Made by a program: the position numbers and the translations under genes
Assembly (NCBI RefSeq): GCF_003852405.1
Contig: NZ_QAJM01000027.1
Location: forward strand, 1 to 64,000
Direction of reading: 5' to 3'
Length of the DNA stretch: 64,000 bases
Source: Pseudomonas sp. KBW05
GTDB lineage: Bacteria; Pseudomonadota; Gammaproteobacteria; Pseudomonadales; Pseudomonadaceae
Notes under the pieces: model-generated
What the model was told of the DNA's origin: nothing
Database searches by the model: none
The model's input: the letters and a program-made list of their open reading frames with translations, nothing else
Shown here: positions 1-8,833 of the stretch, in pieces
Numbering within the stretch: position 1 is the first letter of the stretch
Layout: every line of letters begins with the position of its first letter

Positions 1-19
1 CAAGCCAGCTCCCACAGGG
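1..19. repeat. Partial REP element at window edge
   Basis: The first 19 bases match one arm (CAAGCCAGCTCCCACA) of the REP palindromes found elsewhere in the window. The other arm would lie before the window starts. Confidence 0.7.
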
Positions 20-49
20 GGATCGCGGTGTTTCTGGGGTGGGTTCTTT

Positions 50-73
50 GCCGCAAGAACGATTTCTTGCGGC
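50..73. terminator. Stem-loop downstream of the DUF2790 gene
   Basis: A perfect 10-bp inverted repeat (GCCGCAAGAA / TTCTTGCGGC) encloses a 4-base loop, 37 bases past the end of the minus-strand DUF2790 gene. There is no clear run of T, so its role as a terminator is only inferred. Confidence 0.35.
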
Positions 74-109
74 GAATAAGATCAGGTTCAGATCACACTA
101 ACTAAGTTG

Positions 110-379
110 TTATCCGTTAGAGCAACCATTACCCATCACATGGTAATTAAGAATATGACGCTGACCCTGCGAATCTTCATATTCCATCTTCACCGGTACA
201 ACTTCGCAGACTTCTGGAATGCTGCTCATGGACAATACTTTGGCCACATCCAGGTGGGTGCTGTAAGTGTAGTCTTCAACAATCGGGGTGTTGCGGCTAG
301 CTACGTCAGTCGGGGCTTCGTCGGCCAGGGCGGCGGTGGCGCACAAGCTGCTGAGGGCCATAACTACTAGAGCTTTCAT
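110..379 (-). CDS. Small secreted DUF2790-family protein
   Basis: An 89-residue protein of unknown function. The start at 379 (MKALVVMALSSL) is preferred to the longer frame from 415 because it puts an AAGG motif just upstream and begins directly with a signal peptide. That signal has one lysine, then a hydrophobic stretch and an ALADEA cleavage site near residue 20. The mature part has two cysteines (in EVCEVV and GNGCSNG) that could form a disulfide. It resembles the DUF2790 family of small periplasmic proteins, which Pseudomonas carries in many copies and often induces by metals or stress. No operon partner is visible: acsA starts about 400 bases away, divergently. Confidence 0.75.
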   Translation of the reverse strand: MKALVVMALSSLCATAALADEAPTDVASRNTPIVEDYTYSTHLDVAKVLSMSSIPEVCEVVPVKMEYEDSQGQRHILNYHVMGNGCSNG

Positions 380-538
380 TTCTTTATTTACCTTATTCAG
401 GGCGAAAGGGGTCACGGGGCCTTTGTGAGGCCGCGTGTGTAACTTAGGGTTGGTTGTTTCGGATTAACGTTGCCTTCGTGGGGGCGGTTACGGTGTTAAT
501 CACAATGCCTGTGTTGGCGGAAGTGATTCTAGGCCTGC

Positions 539-557
539 GGGTTATATTCATATACCC
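539..557. promoter_or_regulatory. Imperfect palindrome upstream of acsA
   Basis: GGGTTATATTCATATACCC is a 19-base near-perfect inverted repeat. It lies about 220 bases before acsA and 160 bases before the divergent DUF2790 gene. It could be a regulator site or the region of an AT-rich promoter; no known consensus was matched. Confidence 0.3.
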
Positions 558-745
558 GTGCTTTTGATAAACACTGTTGGCGGTTTTTGTAACAATCCCG
601 TGGTAAAGCTTTTTTCATCTTGGCGCAAAGCGCCACGGGCCGCGGGCCAGAGCCGCCAAAGCAGATAGCAGGGCAAAATGTAGGGGCTTGTTACTACCAT
701 CGTCGAATGGTTCTATGGGGCAGCCCCGGCTACAACAGGGCATAC

Positions 746-753
746 AAAAACAA
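746..753 (+). promoter_or_regulatory. Candidate Hfq/Crc (CA) motif in the acsA leader
   Basis: AAAAACAA fits the AANAANAA motif bound by Hfq with Crc in Pseudomonas catabolite repression. It lies about 24 bases before the acsA ATG and just before the GAGG ribosome binding site, where binding would block translation. The motif is short, so chance occurrence is possible. Confidence 0.4.
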
Positions 754-776
754 CTATTGTCACCGAGGTAAGAAAG

Positions 777-2732
777 ATGAGTGCGGCTTCCCTGTACCCC
801 GTTCGCCCCGAAGTAGCAGCCAACACGCTGACCGACGAGGCGACCTACAAGGCCATGTACCAGCAGTCGGTGGTCAACCCCGATGGTTTCTGGCGTGAGC
901 AAGCCAAGCGCCTTGACTGGGTCAAGCCTTTCACCGCGGTGAAGCAGACCTCGTTCGACGACCACCATGTCGATATCAAGTGGTTTGCCGATGGCACCCT
1001 GAACGTTTCCTACAACTGCCTGGACCGTCACCTCGCCGAACGTGGCGACCAGGCAGCCATCATCTGGGAAGGCGATGACCCTTCCGAAAGCCGCACCATC
1101 ACCTACCGCGAGCTGCATGAAGAAGTCTGCAAGTTCGCCAACGCCTTGCGCGGCCAGGATGTGCATCGCGGCGACGTGGTGACTATCTATATGCCGATGA
1201 TCCCCGAAGCCGTGGTCGCCATGCTGGCGTGTACCCGCATCGGTGCGATTCACTCCGTGGTATTTGGCGGTTTCTCGCCGGAGGCCCTGGCCGGTCGCAT
1301 CATTGACTGTAAGTCGAAGGTGGTGATCACTGCCGACGAAGGTATCCGCGCCGGTAAGAAGATTCCGTTGAAGGCCAACGTCGATGACGCCCTGACCAAT
1401 CCGGAAACCAGCAGCATCCAGAAAGTCATCGTGTGCAAGCGCACCAATGGCGCGATCAAGTGGAACCAGCATCGCGACATCTGGTACGAAGACCTGATGA
1501 AAGTGGCCGGCACGGTCTGCGCGCCTAAAGAAATGGGCGCCGAAGAGGCCCTCTTCATCCTTTATACCTCCGGCTCCACCGGCAAGCCGAAGGGCGTGCA
1601 GCACACCACCGGCGGCTACCTGCTTTACGCGGCGCTGACCCACGAGCGTGTATTCGACTACCGCCCGGGCGAGATCTACTGGTGCACCGCCGACGTCGGC
1701 TGGGTCACTGGCCACACCTATATCGTTTATGGCCCGCTGGCCAATGGCGCGACCACACTGCTGTTCGAAGGCGTGCCGAACTACCCGGACATCACCCGCG
1801 TAGGCAAGATCGTCGACAAGCACAAGGTCAATATCCTCTACACCGCACCGACCGCGATTCGCGCAATGATGGCGTCCGGCACCGCCGCCTGCGAAGGCGT
1901 GGACGGCAGCAGCTTGCGCCTGTTGGGTTCGGTGGGTGAGCCGATCAACCCGGAAGCGTGGGACTGGTACTACAAGAACGTCGGCCAATCCCGTTGCCCG
2001 ATCGTTGACACCTGGTGGCAGACCGAAACCGGCGCCACCCTGATGAGCCCGCTGCCGGGCGCCCATGCGCTCAAGCCAGGTTCGGCTGCGCGGCCGTTCT
2101 TCGGCGTGGTGCCAGCACTGGTGGACAACCTGGGCAACATCATCGAAGGCGCTGCCGAAGGCAACCTGGTGATTCTCGATTCGTGGCCGGGCCAGGCGCG
2201 CACCCTGTACGGTGACCATGACCGTTTTGTCGATACCTACTTCAAAACCTTCCGTGGCATGTACTTCACCGGTGACGGCGCCCGTCGCGACGAAGACGGC
2301 TACTGGTGGATCACCGGGCGTGTGGATGACGTGTTGAACGTGTCCGGCCACCGCATGGGCACCGCCGAGATCGAAAGTGCCATGGTTGCCCACCCGAAAG
2401 TCGCCGAAGCGGCGGTGGTGGGTGTGCCGCATGACATCAAGGGCCAGGGCATCTATGTGTACGTCACCCTCAAAAATGGTGAAGAACCGAACGAAGCGCT
2501 GCGCCTGGAGTTGAAAAACTGGGTGCGCAAAGAGATCGGGCCGATTGCTTCGCCGGATGTGATCCAGTGGGCACCGGGCTTGCCGAAGACGCGTTCGGGG
2601 AAAATCATGCGGCGGATTCTGCGCAAGATTGCCACGGCTGAGTACGACGGGTTGGGGGATATCTCTACCCTGGCAGACCCGGGTGTGGTGGCGCATTTGA
2701 TCGAGACGCACAAGACCATGAACGTCGCGTAA
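777..2732 (+). CDS. acsA: Acetyl-CoA synthetase
   Basis: Activates acetate to acetyl-CoA through acetyl-AMP in the cytoplasm, allowing growth on acetate and on alcohols oxidised to it. The 651-residue length is typical of the family. The adenylate-forming P-loop [11 protein letters not shown] is at about residue 263, WWQTETG at about 412, and the C-terminal [11 protein letters not shown] motif at about 603-613. That last motif holds the catalytic lysine that protein acetylases modify in this family. The ATG at 777 follows a GAGG motif. It is monocistronic, with its own terminator at 2751. The order acsA then aotJ matches P. aeruginosa PA0887-PA0888. A possible Hfq/Crc site in the leader suggests catabolite repression. 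Confidence 0.97.
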   Translation: MSAASLYPVRPEVAANTLTDEATYKAMYQQSVVNPDGFWREQAKRLDWVKPFTAVKQTSFDDHHVDIKWFADGTLNVSYNCLDRHLAERGDQAAIIWEGDDPSESRTITYRELHEEVCKFANALRGQDVHRGDVVTIYMPMIPEAVVAMLACTRIGAIHSVVFGGFSPEALAGRIIDCKSKVVITADEGIRAGKKIPLKANVDDALTNPETSSIQKVIVCKRTNGAIKWNQHRDIWYEDLMKVAGTVCAPKEMGAEEALFILYTSGSTGKPKGVQHTTGGYLLYAALTHERVFDYRPGEIYWCTADVGWVTGHTYIVYGPLANGATTLLFEGVPNYPDITRVGKIVDKHKVNILYTAPTAIRAMMASGTAACEGVDGSSLRLLGSVGEPINPEAWDWYYKNVGQSRCPIVDTWWQTETGATLMSPLPGAHALKPGSAARPFFGVVPALVDNLGNIIEGAAEGNLVILDSWPGQARTLYGDHDRFVDTYFKTFRGMYFTGDGARRDEDGYWWITGRVDDVLNVSGHRMGTAEIESAMVAHPKVAEAAVVGVPHDIKGQGIYVYVTLKNGEEPNEALRLELKNWVRKEIGPIASPDVIQWAPGLPKTRSGKIMRRILRKIATAEYDGLGDISTLADPGVVAHLIETHKTMNVA

Positions 2733-2750
2733 GGCGCGATAGTCAGAAAT

Positions 2751-2785
2751 AGCCCCGTTCGGTGTAGGCCGGATGGGGCTTTTTT
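2751..2785 (+). terminator. acsA terminator
   Basis: An AGCCCC...GGGGCT stem is followed by six T, 19 bases after the acsA stop. Confidence 0.85.
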
Positions 2786-2814
2786 GTGGGATCTCAAAAC
2801 CAATGGAGATCAAG

Positions 2815-2903
2815 TGTGGGAGTTGGCTTGCCTGCGATGAGGGTGTGTCAGGTACAGGTGGACCAACTGACAGATTGCTATCGCAGGCAAGCCAGCTCCC
2901 ACA
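2815..2903. repeat. REPIN (two inverted REP sequences)
   Basis: Two inverted arms (TGTGGGAGTTGGCTTGCCTG and its near complement ending GCCAGCTCCCACA) flank a spacer of about 45 bases. This is the usual REPIN layout of fluorescens pseudomonads. It lies between acsA and aotJ. Confidence 0.85.
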
Positions 2904-3427
2904 GTTGGATCGCATTTCAAATGGCGGCCGGTGAGCTGTCTGGCGACCCTGCAAACCATCAAGCCAATAAATATCGGTTTTTCATGTGGGGCATTTCTGA
3001 ATGTTACCGCCGTCGTCAAATGTGTAACCCAACGCCCAAACATGAGGCAATGTGCTACACCTTTGCCCCGAAAAGCCGCGTTTTAGACACCCCCGCAAAT
3101 AAGATTAAACGCCAGACTTGCCGTGCTAGAAGGGTTTGCGAATAATAGGCCCGCAATTTGCAGCGTCTACAGGTTTAATGTCTTTTGTCTCTGCATAAAA
3201 AACAGGGGCTGTCAATGTGCTGGAACCGCTTTCTCAGTGCTTCTGTAAATTGTTGTCGCATTGAGGAAATATCGGCTTCCGGCCTGTCGTTAGAATGCCG
3301 ATCACTCGCTCGTCGTCTCCGATGTTGAATCGGTGTAGGACGCAGCACCGCAATTCGGTTTTCCTTAAGTCGCATCGTGGGCCATGGCTCATACTGCTGT
3401 TTTGCCCTATACCGATGGAGTCCCAAG
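2904..3427 (+). promoter_or_regulatory. aot operon upstream region with ArgR-like site
   Basis: A 520-base gene-free stretch before aotJ. At 3254-3269 it contains TGTCGC-N8-AA, an exact match to the half-site consensus described for Pseudomonas ArgR. A related TGTCGT lies at 3285. ArgR of P. aeruginosa activates this operon, which also contains its own gene. Nothing else coding is supported here. Confidence 0.55.
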
Positions 3428-4213
3428 ATGAAGAAACTCGTGCTGTTGGGCGCCCTGGCGCTGTCCGTGCTGTCCATGCAGGCTTTCGCTGAAGGCAAGC
3501 CTCTGAAAATTGGTATCGAAGCGGCTTACCCTCCGTTTGCCTCTAAAGCACCCGATGGCAGCATCGTCGGTTTTGACTACGACATCGGCAACGCCCTGTG
3601 CAAGCAGATGGACGTGAAGTGCACCTGGGTCGAGCAAGAGTTCGACGGCCTGATCCCTGCTCTGAAAGTGCGCAAGATCGACGCGATCCTGTCGTCCATG
3701 TCCATCACGGAAGATCGCAAGAAGTCCGTGGACTTCACCGGCCGCTATTACCTGAGCCCAGCGCAACTGGTGATGAAGGAAGGCACCACCGTCAGCGACA
3801 GCCTGGATGAGTTGAAGGGTAAGAAAATCGGCGTACAACGCGGTTCGATCCATGATCGCTTCGCCAAGGAAGTCCTGGCCCCTAAAGGCGCCACGGTTGT
3901 GCCTTACAGCTCGCAGAACGAAATCTACCTGGACGTGGAAGCCGGTCGCCTCGACGGCACCGTGGCCGACGCCACCCTGCTGCAGGACGGCTTCCTGAAG
4001 ACGCCAGCCGGTAAAGGCTACGCGTTCGTGGGCCCACAGTTCACCGACGCCAAGTACTTCGGTGACGGCATCGGCATCGCCGTACGCAAAGGCGACAAGG
4101 AAAACCTCGACCGTATCAACGCAGCCATTGCCGCGATCCGTGCCAACGGTGAGTACAAAAAAATCCAGGACAAGTACTTCGACTTTGATATCTACGGCGC
4201 TGACCCTAAGTAA
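3428..4213 (+). CDS. aotJ: Arginine/ornithine ABC transporter, periplasmic binding protein
   Basis: Captures basic amino acids (arginine, ornithine) in the periplasm and delivers them to the AotQM permease. The start at 3428 gives a classic signal peptide ([21 protein letters not shown], cleavage after about residue 21) and follows a GGAG motif; the longer frame upstream has no such signal. The mature protein begins [14 protein letters not shown] and contains [11 protein letters not shown], both hallmarks of the HisJ/ArgT family of binding proteins. At 261 residues it has normal length. It is the first gene of the aot operon, and a hairpin with a T-run just after it probably makes it more abundant than the permease. 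Confidence 0.93.
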   Translation: MKKLVLLGALALSVLSMQAFAEGKPLKIGIEAAYPPFASKAPDGSIVGFDYDIGNALCKQMDVKCTWVEQEFDGLIPALKVRKIDAILSSMSITEDRKKSVDFTGRYYLSPAQLVMKEGTTVSDSLDELKGKKIGVQRGSIHDRFAKEVLAPKGATVVPYSSQNEIYLDVEAGRLDGTVADATLLQDGFLKTPAGKGYAFVGPQFTDAKYFGDGIGIAVRKGDKENLDRINAAIAAIRANGEYKKIQDKYFDFDIYGADPK

Positions 4214-4235
4214 ATCGTCCTAGCTGTCTGTCCGA

Positions 4236-4278
4236 AATGGCGCAAGCAACAGAATTCCTGCGGTTTGCGCCATTTTTT
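4236..4278 (+). terminator. Intra-operon terminator/attenuator between aotJ and aotQ
   Basis: A perfect 10-bp stem (AATGGCGCAA / TTGCGCCATT) with a 19-base loop runs into six T, all inside the aot operon. It probably ends a share of transcripts after aotJ, or protects the aotJ mRNA end. Confidence 0.7.
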
Positions 4279-4304
4279 CATCCCCCTTTTCGAGGACCTG
4301 AATC

Positions 4305-4994
4305 ATGTTGAAAGGCTACGGGGCCGTCATCCTCGATGGCGCATGGTTGACGCTTCAGCTCGCCTTGTCGTCCATGGCCTTGGCCATTGTTCTGGGTCTG
4401 ATCGGGGTCGCGTTACGCCTGTCGCCGGTGCGCTGGTTGGCCTGGCTGGGTGACTTGTACTCCACAGTGATCCGCGGGATCCCTGACCTGGTGCTGATCC
4501 TGCTGATTTTCTACGGCGGCCAGGACCTGCTCAACCGCGTCGCGCCGATGCTGGGCTACGACGACTATATTGACTTGAACCCCTTGGCCGCCGGTATCGG
4601 CACCCTGGGTTTCATCTTTGGCGCCTACCTCTCGGAAACCTTCCGTGGCGCCTTCATGGCCATTCCCAAGGGTCAGGCCGAGGCCGGCCTTGCGTATGGC
4701 ATGAGCAGTTTGCAGGTGTTTTTCCGGGTGATGGTGCCGCAGATGATTCGTCTGGCGATCCCTGGTTTCACCAACAACTGGCTGGTACTGACCAAGGCCA
4801 CCGCGTTGATCTCGGTGGTGGGTTTGCAAGACATGATGTTCAAGGCCAAGCAGGCGGCAGACGCCACCCGCGAACCTTTTACCTTCTTCCTCGCAGTGGC
4901 GGCGATGTACCTGGTGATCACCAGCGTGTCGTTGCTGGCCTTGCGTCACCTTGAGAAGCGCTACTCGGTAGGCGTAAGGGCGGCTGATCTATGA
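4305..4994 (+). CDS. aotQ: Arginine/ornithine ABC transporter permease
   Basis: One of two inner-membrane permease subunits of the basic amino acid importer. The 229 residues contain about five hydrophobic segments. The cytoplasmic EAA-type loop (AIPKGQAEAGLAYGMS, about residues 120-135) contacts the ATPase AotP. The family is HisQ/HisM. The start follows a GAGG motif. Its last four bases overlap the start of aotM (ATGA), so the two subunits are probably made by coupled translation in matched amounts. Confidence 0.92.
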   Translation: MLKGYGAVILDGAWLTLQLALSSMALAIVLGLIGVALRLSPVRWLAWLGDLYSTVIRGIPDLVLILLIFYGGQDLLNRVAPMLGYDDYIDLNPLAAGIGTLGFIFGAYLSETFRGAFMAIPKGQAEAGLAYGMSSLQVFFRVMVPQMIRLAIPGFTNNWLVLTKATALISVVGLQDMMFKAKQAADATREPFTFFLAVAAMYLVITSVSLLALRHLEKRYSVGVRAADL

Positions 4995-5689
4995 TCTTCG
5001 ACTACAACGTCATCTGGGAGGCCATGCCGCTGTACCTTGGCGGCTTGCTGACCACCCTGAAACTGCTCGCCATCTCGTTGTTCTTCGGCCTGCTCGCCGC
5101 CTTGCCCCTGGGCTTGATGCGCGTGTCCAAGCAGCCGGTGGTCAACGGTGCGGCCTGGCTGTTTACCTATGTGATCCGCGGCACGCCGATGCTGGTGCAG
5201 CTGTTCCTGATCTACTACGGCCTGGCCCAGTTCGAAGCGGTACGCGAAAGCTTCCTGTGGCCACTGCTGTCCAGCGCCACCTTCTGTGCGTGCCTGGCGT
5301 TTGCGATCAACACCAGTGCGTACACCGCCGAGATCATTGCCGGTAGCCTCAAGGCCACGCCCAATGGCGAGATCGAAGCGGCCAAGGCCATGGGCATGTC
5401 GCGCTACAAGCTGTACCGCCGCATCTTGCTGCCGTCGGCCCTGCGCCGCGCGCTGCCGCAGTACAGCAACGAAGTGATCATGATGCTGCAGACCACCAGC
5501 CTGGCCTCCATCGTCACCCTGATCGACATCACCGGTGCCGCGCGCACGGTGAACGCCCAGTTCTACCTGCCGTTCGAAGCCTATATCACCGCTGGTGTGT
5601 TCTACCTGTGCCTGACCTTTATCCTGGTTCGCCTGTTCAAGCTGGCCGAGCGCCGCTGGCTGAGCTACCTGGCTCCACGGAAGCATTGA
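4991..5689 (+). CDS. aotM: Arginine/ornithine ABC transporter permease
   Basis: The second permease subunit of the importer, 232 residues, with multiple membrane segments. Its EAA loop (ATPNGEIEAAKAMGMS, about residues 119-135) is typical of HisM-type subunits. It overlaps aotQ by four bases and is followed one base later by aotO, showing tight operon packing. Confidence 0.92.
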   Translation: MIFDYNVIWEAMPLYLGGLLTTLKLLAISLFFGLLAALPLGLMRVSKQPVVNGAAWLFTYVIRGTPMLVQLFLIYYGLAQFEAVRESFLWPLLSSATFCACLAFAINTSAYTAEIIAGSLKATPNGEIEAAKAMGMSRYKLYRRILLPSALRRALPQYSNEVIMMLQTTSLASIVTLIDITGAARTVNAQFYLPFEAYITAGVFYLCLTFILVRLFKLAERRWLSYLAPRKH

Positions 5690-5690
5690 A

Positions 5691-6803
5691 ATGGAACGTA
5701 TCGATCATCTGTTGCCCTGGGGCCACCTGGGCTGCGAGCGCCAGCTGAGCGTGTTCCGCTTCGGCCGTGGCGAGCGCAAGGCCTATATCCAGGCCAGCCT
5801 GCACGCCGATGAATTGCCCGGCATGCGTGCCGCCTGGGAGCTGAAAAAGCGTCTCGCCGAACTGGAACAGCAAGGCGCCCTCAACGGCGTGATCGAGCTG
5901 GTGCCAGTGGCCAACCCGATGGGCCTGGGCCAGTTGCTGCAAGGCAGCCACCAGGGGCGTTTCGAGGTGGGCAGCGGCAAGAACTTCAACCGTGATTTCG
6001 CGGAGTTGAGCGAACCGGTTGCCGCGCTGCTCGACGGCAAGTTGGGGGACGATCCCCACGCCAACGTGCGCCTGATCCGCCAGGCAATGAGCGCTGCACT
6101 CAACGCATTGCCCGCGCCAACCAGTCAGCTGCAAGGCATGCAGCGCATCTTGCTCAGCCATGCCTGCACCGCCGATGTGGTGCTCGACCTGCATTGTGAC
6201 TGCGAAGCCGCACTGCATATGTACGCGCTGCCCCAGCACTGGCCGCAGTGGCGCTCACTCGCGGCGCATTTGAATGTGAAAGTCGGCCTGCTGGCGGAAG
6301 ACTCCGGCGGCAGTTCGTTTGATGAAGCCTGCTCGACGCCTTGGTTGCGGTTGTCCGGATTGTTCCCGGATGCACAGATCCCCCTGGCGTGCATGGCCAC
6401 TACCCTGGAATTGGGCGGGCAATCTGATACGGGCCGGGACGCTGCAATCTTCCATGCCGAAGGCATTCTGGCTTTTCTCGCCGAGCAAGGCCTGATTCAA
6501 GGCGAATGGCCTGCGCCGCAGCACGAACCGTGCGAGGGCATGCCATTCGAGGGCACGGAAATGCTGTATGCGCCCCATGCTGGCGTGATCAGTTTCCTGT
6601 GCACCCCGGGCTGTTGGGTTGAAGCGGGCGAACCGATTTTTGAAGTGATTGATCCCTTGTCCGATCAGGTCAGCATTGTCTGCGCCAGCACGGCCGGGGT
6701 GTTGTTTGCCGTCGAACGGCTGCGCTATGCCCAAGCAGGTTTTTGGCTGGCCAAGGTGGCGGGGCGTGAAGCCCTGCGCCATGGCAATTTGCTGAATGAC
6801 TGA
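5691..6803 (+). CDS. aotO: Succinylglutamate desuccinylase/aspartoacylase-family protein
   Basis: A 370-residue zinc carboxypeptidase-like protein of the AstE/AspA family. The zinc site is visible as HADELPG (about residue 38) and, further on, DLHCDCE (about residue 165). It occupies the aotO position of P. aeruginosa (PA0891), a gene known not to be needed for arginine transport and of unresolved function. It may remove an acyl group from an imported arginine derivative, but that is inference. It is distinct from aruE later in the window, which is the pathway desuccinylase. It sits one base after aotM and 27 bases before aotP. Confidence 0.85.
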   Translation: MERIDHLLPWGHLGCERQLSVFRFGRGERKAYIQASLHADELPGMRAAWELKKRLAELEQQGALNGVIELVPVANPMGLGQLLQGSHQGRFEVGSGKNFNRDFAELSEPVAALLDGKLGDDPHANVRLIRQAMSAALNALPAPTSQLQGMQRILLSHACTADVVLDLHCDCEAALHMYALPQHWPQWRSLAAHLNVKVGLLAEDSGGSSFDEACSTPWLRLSGLFPDAQIPLACMATTLELGGQSDTGRDAAIFHAEGILAFLAEQGLIQGEWPAPQHEPCEGMPFEGTEMLYAPHAGVISFLCTPGCWVEAGEPIFEVIDPLSDQVSIVCASTAGVLFAVERLRYAQAGFWLAKVAGREALRHGNLLND

Positions 6804-6830
6804 CCCACTGTTTTTGTGAGAACCGACCGC

Positions 6831-7595
6831 ATGTACAAACTTGAAGTCCAAGACCTGCATAAACGCTATGGCAGTCATGAAGTGCTCAAAGGCGTGTCCC
6901 TGGCCGCCGCGGCCGGTGATGTGATCAGCATCATCGGTTCCAGTGGTTCGGGCAAAAGTACCTTTTTGCGCTGCATCAACCTGCTGGAGCAACCCCACGC
7001 CGGCAAGATTCTGCTCAACAACGAAGAGCTGAAACTGGTGGCCAACAAGGACGGCGCCATGAAGGCCGCCGACCCTAAACAGCTGCAGCGTATGCGTTCG
7101 CGCCTGTCCATGGTGTTCCAGCATTTCAACCTGTGGTCGCACATGACGGCGATTGAAAACGTCATGGAAGCGCCGGTGCACGTGCTGGGCATGTCGAAGA
7201 AAGACGCCCGTGAAAAGGCCGAGCACTACCTGGCCAAAGTCGGCGTGGGCCATCGCAAGGATGCGTTCCCCGGGCATATGTCCGGTGGTGAGCAGCAGCG
7301 TGTGGCGATTGCCCGTGCCCTGGCGATGGAGCCGGAGGTGATGCTGTTTGACGAACCCACCTCGGCCCTCGACCCGGAACTGGTTGGCGAAGTGCTCAAG
7401 GTGATGCAGGACCTGGCCCAGGAAGGCCGCACCATGGTGGTGGTGACCCACGAAATGGGCTTTGCCCGTGAAGTGTCGAACCAGTTGGTGTTTTTGCACA
7501 AAGGCATCGTCGAAGAACGTGGCAACCCGCGTGAAGTGCTGGTGAACCCGCAGTCCGAGCGTTTGCAGCAGTTCTTGTCCGGTAGCTTGAAATAA
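6831..7595 (+). CDS. aotP: Arginine/ornithine ABC transporter ATP-binding protein
   Basis: The cytoplasmic ATPase driving AotQM. The ATG at 6831 gives 254 residues, the family length; an upstream GTG at 6816 is possible but adds unmatched residues. Walker A is GSSGSGKST (about residues 38-46), the ABC signature is [13 protein letters not shown], Walker B is [13 protein letters not shown], and the switch histidine lies in VVVTHEMGF. It closely resembles HisP/GlnQ-type ATPases. A REPIN separates it from argR. Confidence 0.94.
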   Translation: MYKLEVQDLHKRYGSHEVLKGVSLAAAAGDVISIIGSSGSGKSTFLRCINLLEQPHAGKILLNNEELKLVANKDGAMKAADPKQLQRMRSRLSMVFQHFNLWSHMTAIENVMEAPVHVLGMSKKDAREKAEHYLAKVGVGHRKDAFPGHMSGGEQQRVAIARALAMEPEVMLFDEPTSALDPELVGEVLKVMQDLAQEGRTMVVVTHEMGFAREVSNQLVFLHKGIVEERGNPREVLVNPQSERLQQFLSGSLK

Positions 7596-7660
7596 TCAAG
7601 GCTGCTTTTGTGCACTGAAGTAGTGCATGCTCCACAATCTTGAGGCTGGCCCCAATCCCT

Positions 7661-7750
7661 GGTGGGAGCTGGCTTGCCTGCGATAGCGGTCTATCAGAAA
7701 CAGCTTTGCCCACTGAACCACCGCCATCGCAGGCAAGCCAGCTCCCACAG
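7661..7750. repeat. REPIN between aotP and argR
   Basis: Inverted arms GGTGGGAGCTGGCTTGCCTG and the reverse (ending GCCAGCTCCCACAG) surround a central spacer. It lies within the transcription unit joining aotP to argR and may set different mRNA levels for transporter and regulator. Confidence 0.85.
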
Positions 7751-7843
7751 TTGGAAACTCATCAGCTTTAAAGATTTGTGTGGGTTTACGGGCTAGCATT
7801 AGCCCACCCCTTCATTACCGTTCTTCGCTTCGGATAGCCCTCC

Positions 7844-8824
7844 ATGACCGCCCATCGCATTGGTTTCCTGATTTGGCCCAGCACAAAAGCACTAACGCTT
7901 GCGCTGGCTGAGGAGGCCTTGCGCGTTGCTCAGCGGGTGCATCCCGATGTGGTCTACGAACTGTCGTTCCTGCTCGCCGAGCCTGCCACCGATGGCGCCT
8001 GGCAACTGCCGGGCGAGCCGTGGGCGGGCAAGCTGGAAGGCTTCCAGAAACTGTTTCTGCTGGCGGACGAACCGCCGACCGCCATTGCCTCCCAACTGAG
8101 CACCGCCCTCAAGCAGCTGGTGCGGGCCGGGTGTGTGATCGGCGGGCTGTCCGCCGGTGTATACCCGCTGGCCCAGCTCGGTCTGCTCGACGGCTACCGC
8201 GCCGCCGTGCATTGGCGCTGGCAGGACGATTTCGCCGAGCGCTTCCCCAAGGTTATCGCCACCAGCCATCTGTTCGACTGGGACCGCGATCGCCTCACCG
8301 CCTGCGGTGGCATGTCGGTACTCGACCTGTTGCTGGCGGTACTGGCTCGTGATCATGGTGCCGAACTGGCCGGTGCGGTCTCTGAAGAGTTGGTGGTTGA
8401 GCGCATCCGCGAAGGCGGCGAGCGCCAGCGCATTCCACTGCAAAACCGCCTCGGTTCCAGCCATCCCAAGCTGACCCAGGCGGTGTTGCTGATGGAGGCC
8501 AATATCGAAGAGCCGCTGACCACCGACGAAATCGCCCAGCACGTGTGCGTGTCGCGACGACAACTCGAGCGCATCTTCAAGCAATACCTCAATCGCGTTC
8601 CCAGCCAGTACTACCTGGAATTGCGCCTGAACAAGGCGCGCCAGATGCTCATGCAAACCAGCAAGTCGATCATCCAGATTGGCCTGTCGTGCGGCTTCTC
8701 CTCGGGGCCGCATTTCTCCAGCGCTTACCGCAATTTCTTTGGCGCCACCCCCCGTGAAGACCGCAACCAGCGGCGCAGCAGCAGCCCCTTCGAGCTGTCG
8801 TCGGTGCCTGCCGAGCGCGGTTGA
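7844..8824 (+). CDS. argR: Arginine-responsive AraC-family regulator ArgR
   Basis: The regulator of arginine uptake and catabolism in Pseudomonas; it is unrelated to the hexameric ArgR of enteric bacteria. The N-terminal part (residues 1-190) is a DJ-1/GATase1-like domain (GFLIWPSTKALTLALAEEAL; CVIGGLSAGVYPLA). The C-terminal part (about 205-305) is a double helix-turn-helix of the AraC type (VSRRQLERIFKQYL; GFSSGPHFSSAYRNFFG). At 326 residues it is close to the P. aeruginosa protein. It is the last gene of the aot operon, so it should control its own expression. ArgR-like half-sites occur before aotJ and aruC. Confidence 0.94.
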   Translation: MTAHRIGFLIWPSTKALTLALAEEALRVAQRVHPDVVYELSFLLAEPATDGAWQLPGEPWAGKLEGFQKLFLLADEPPTAIASQLSTALKQLVRAGCVIGGLSAGVYPLAQLGLLDGYRAAVHWRWQDDFAERFPKVIATSHLFDWDRDRLTACGGMSVLDLLLAVLARDHGAELAGAVSEELVVERIREGGERQRIPLQNRLGSSHPKLTQAVLLMEANIEEPLTTDEIAQHVCVSRRQLERIFKQYLNRVPSQYYLELRLNKARQMLMQTSKSIIQIGLSCGFSSGPHFSSAYRNFFGATPREDRNQRRSSSPFELSSVPAERG

Positions 8825-8833
8825 GGTGGGCAT

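Noticed and set aside
2815-2903. Inverted repeats considered as a CRISPR array
   Set aside because: The repeated palindromes are dispersed REP elements, not regularly spaced direct repeats; no cas genes are present.
615-2954. 779-codon frame antisense to acsA
   Set aside because: Same reason; it also runs through the acsA terminator and REPIN.
3175-3498. 107-codon minus-strand frame before aotJ
   Set aside because: Spans the aotJ promoter and signal peptide; no sign of coding.
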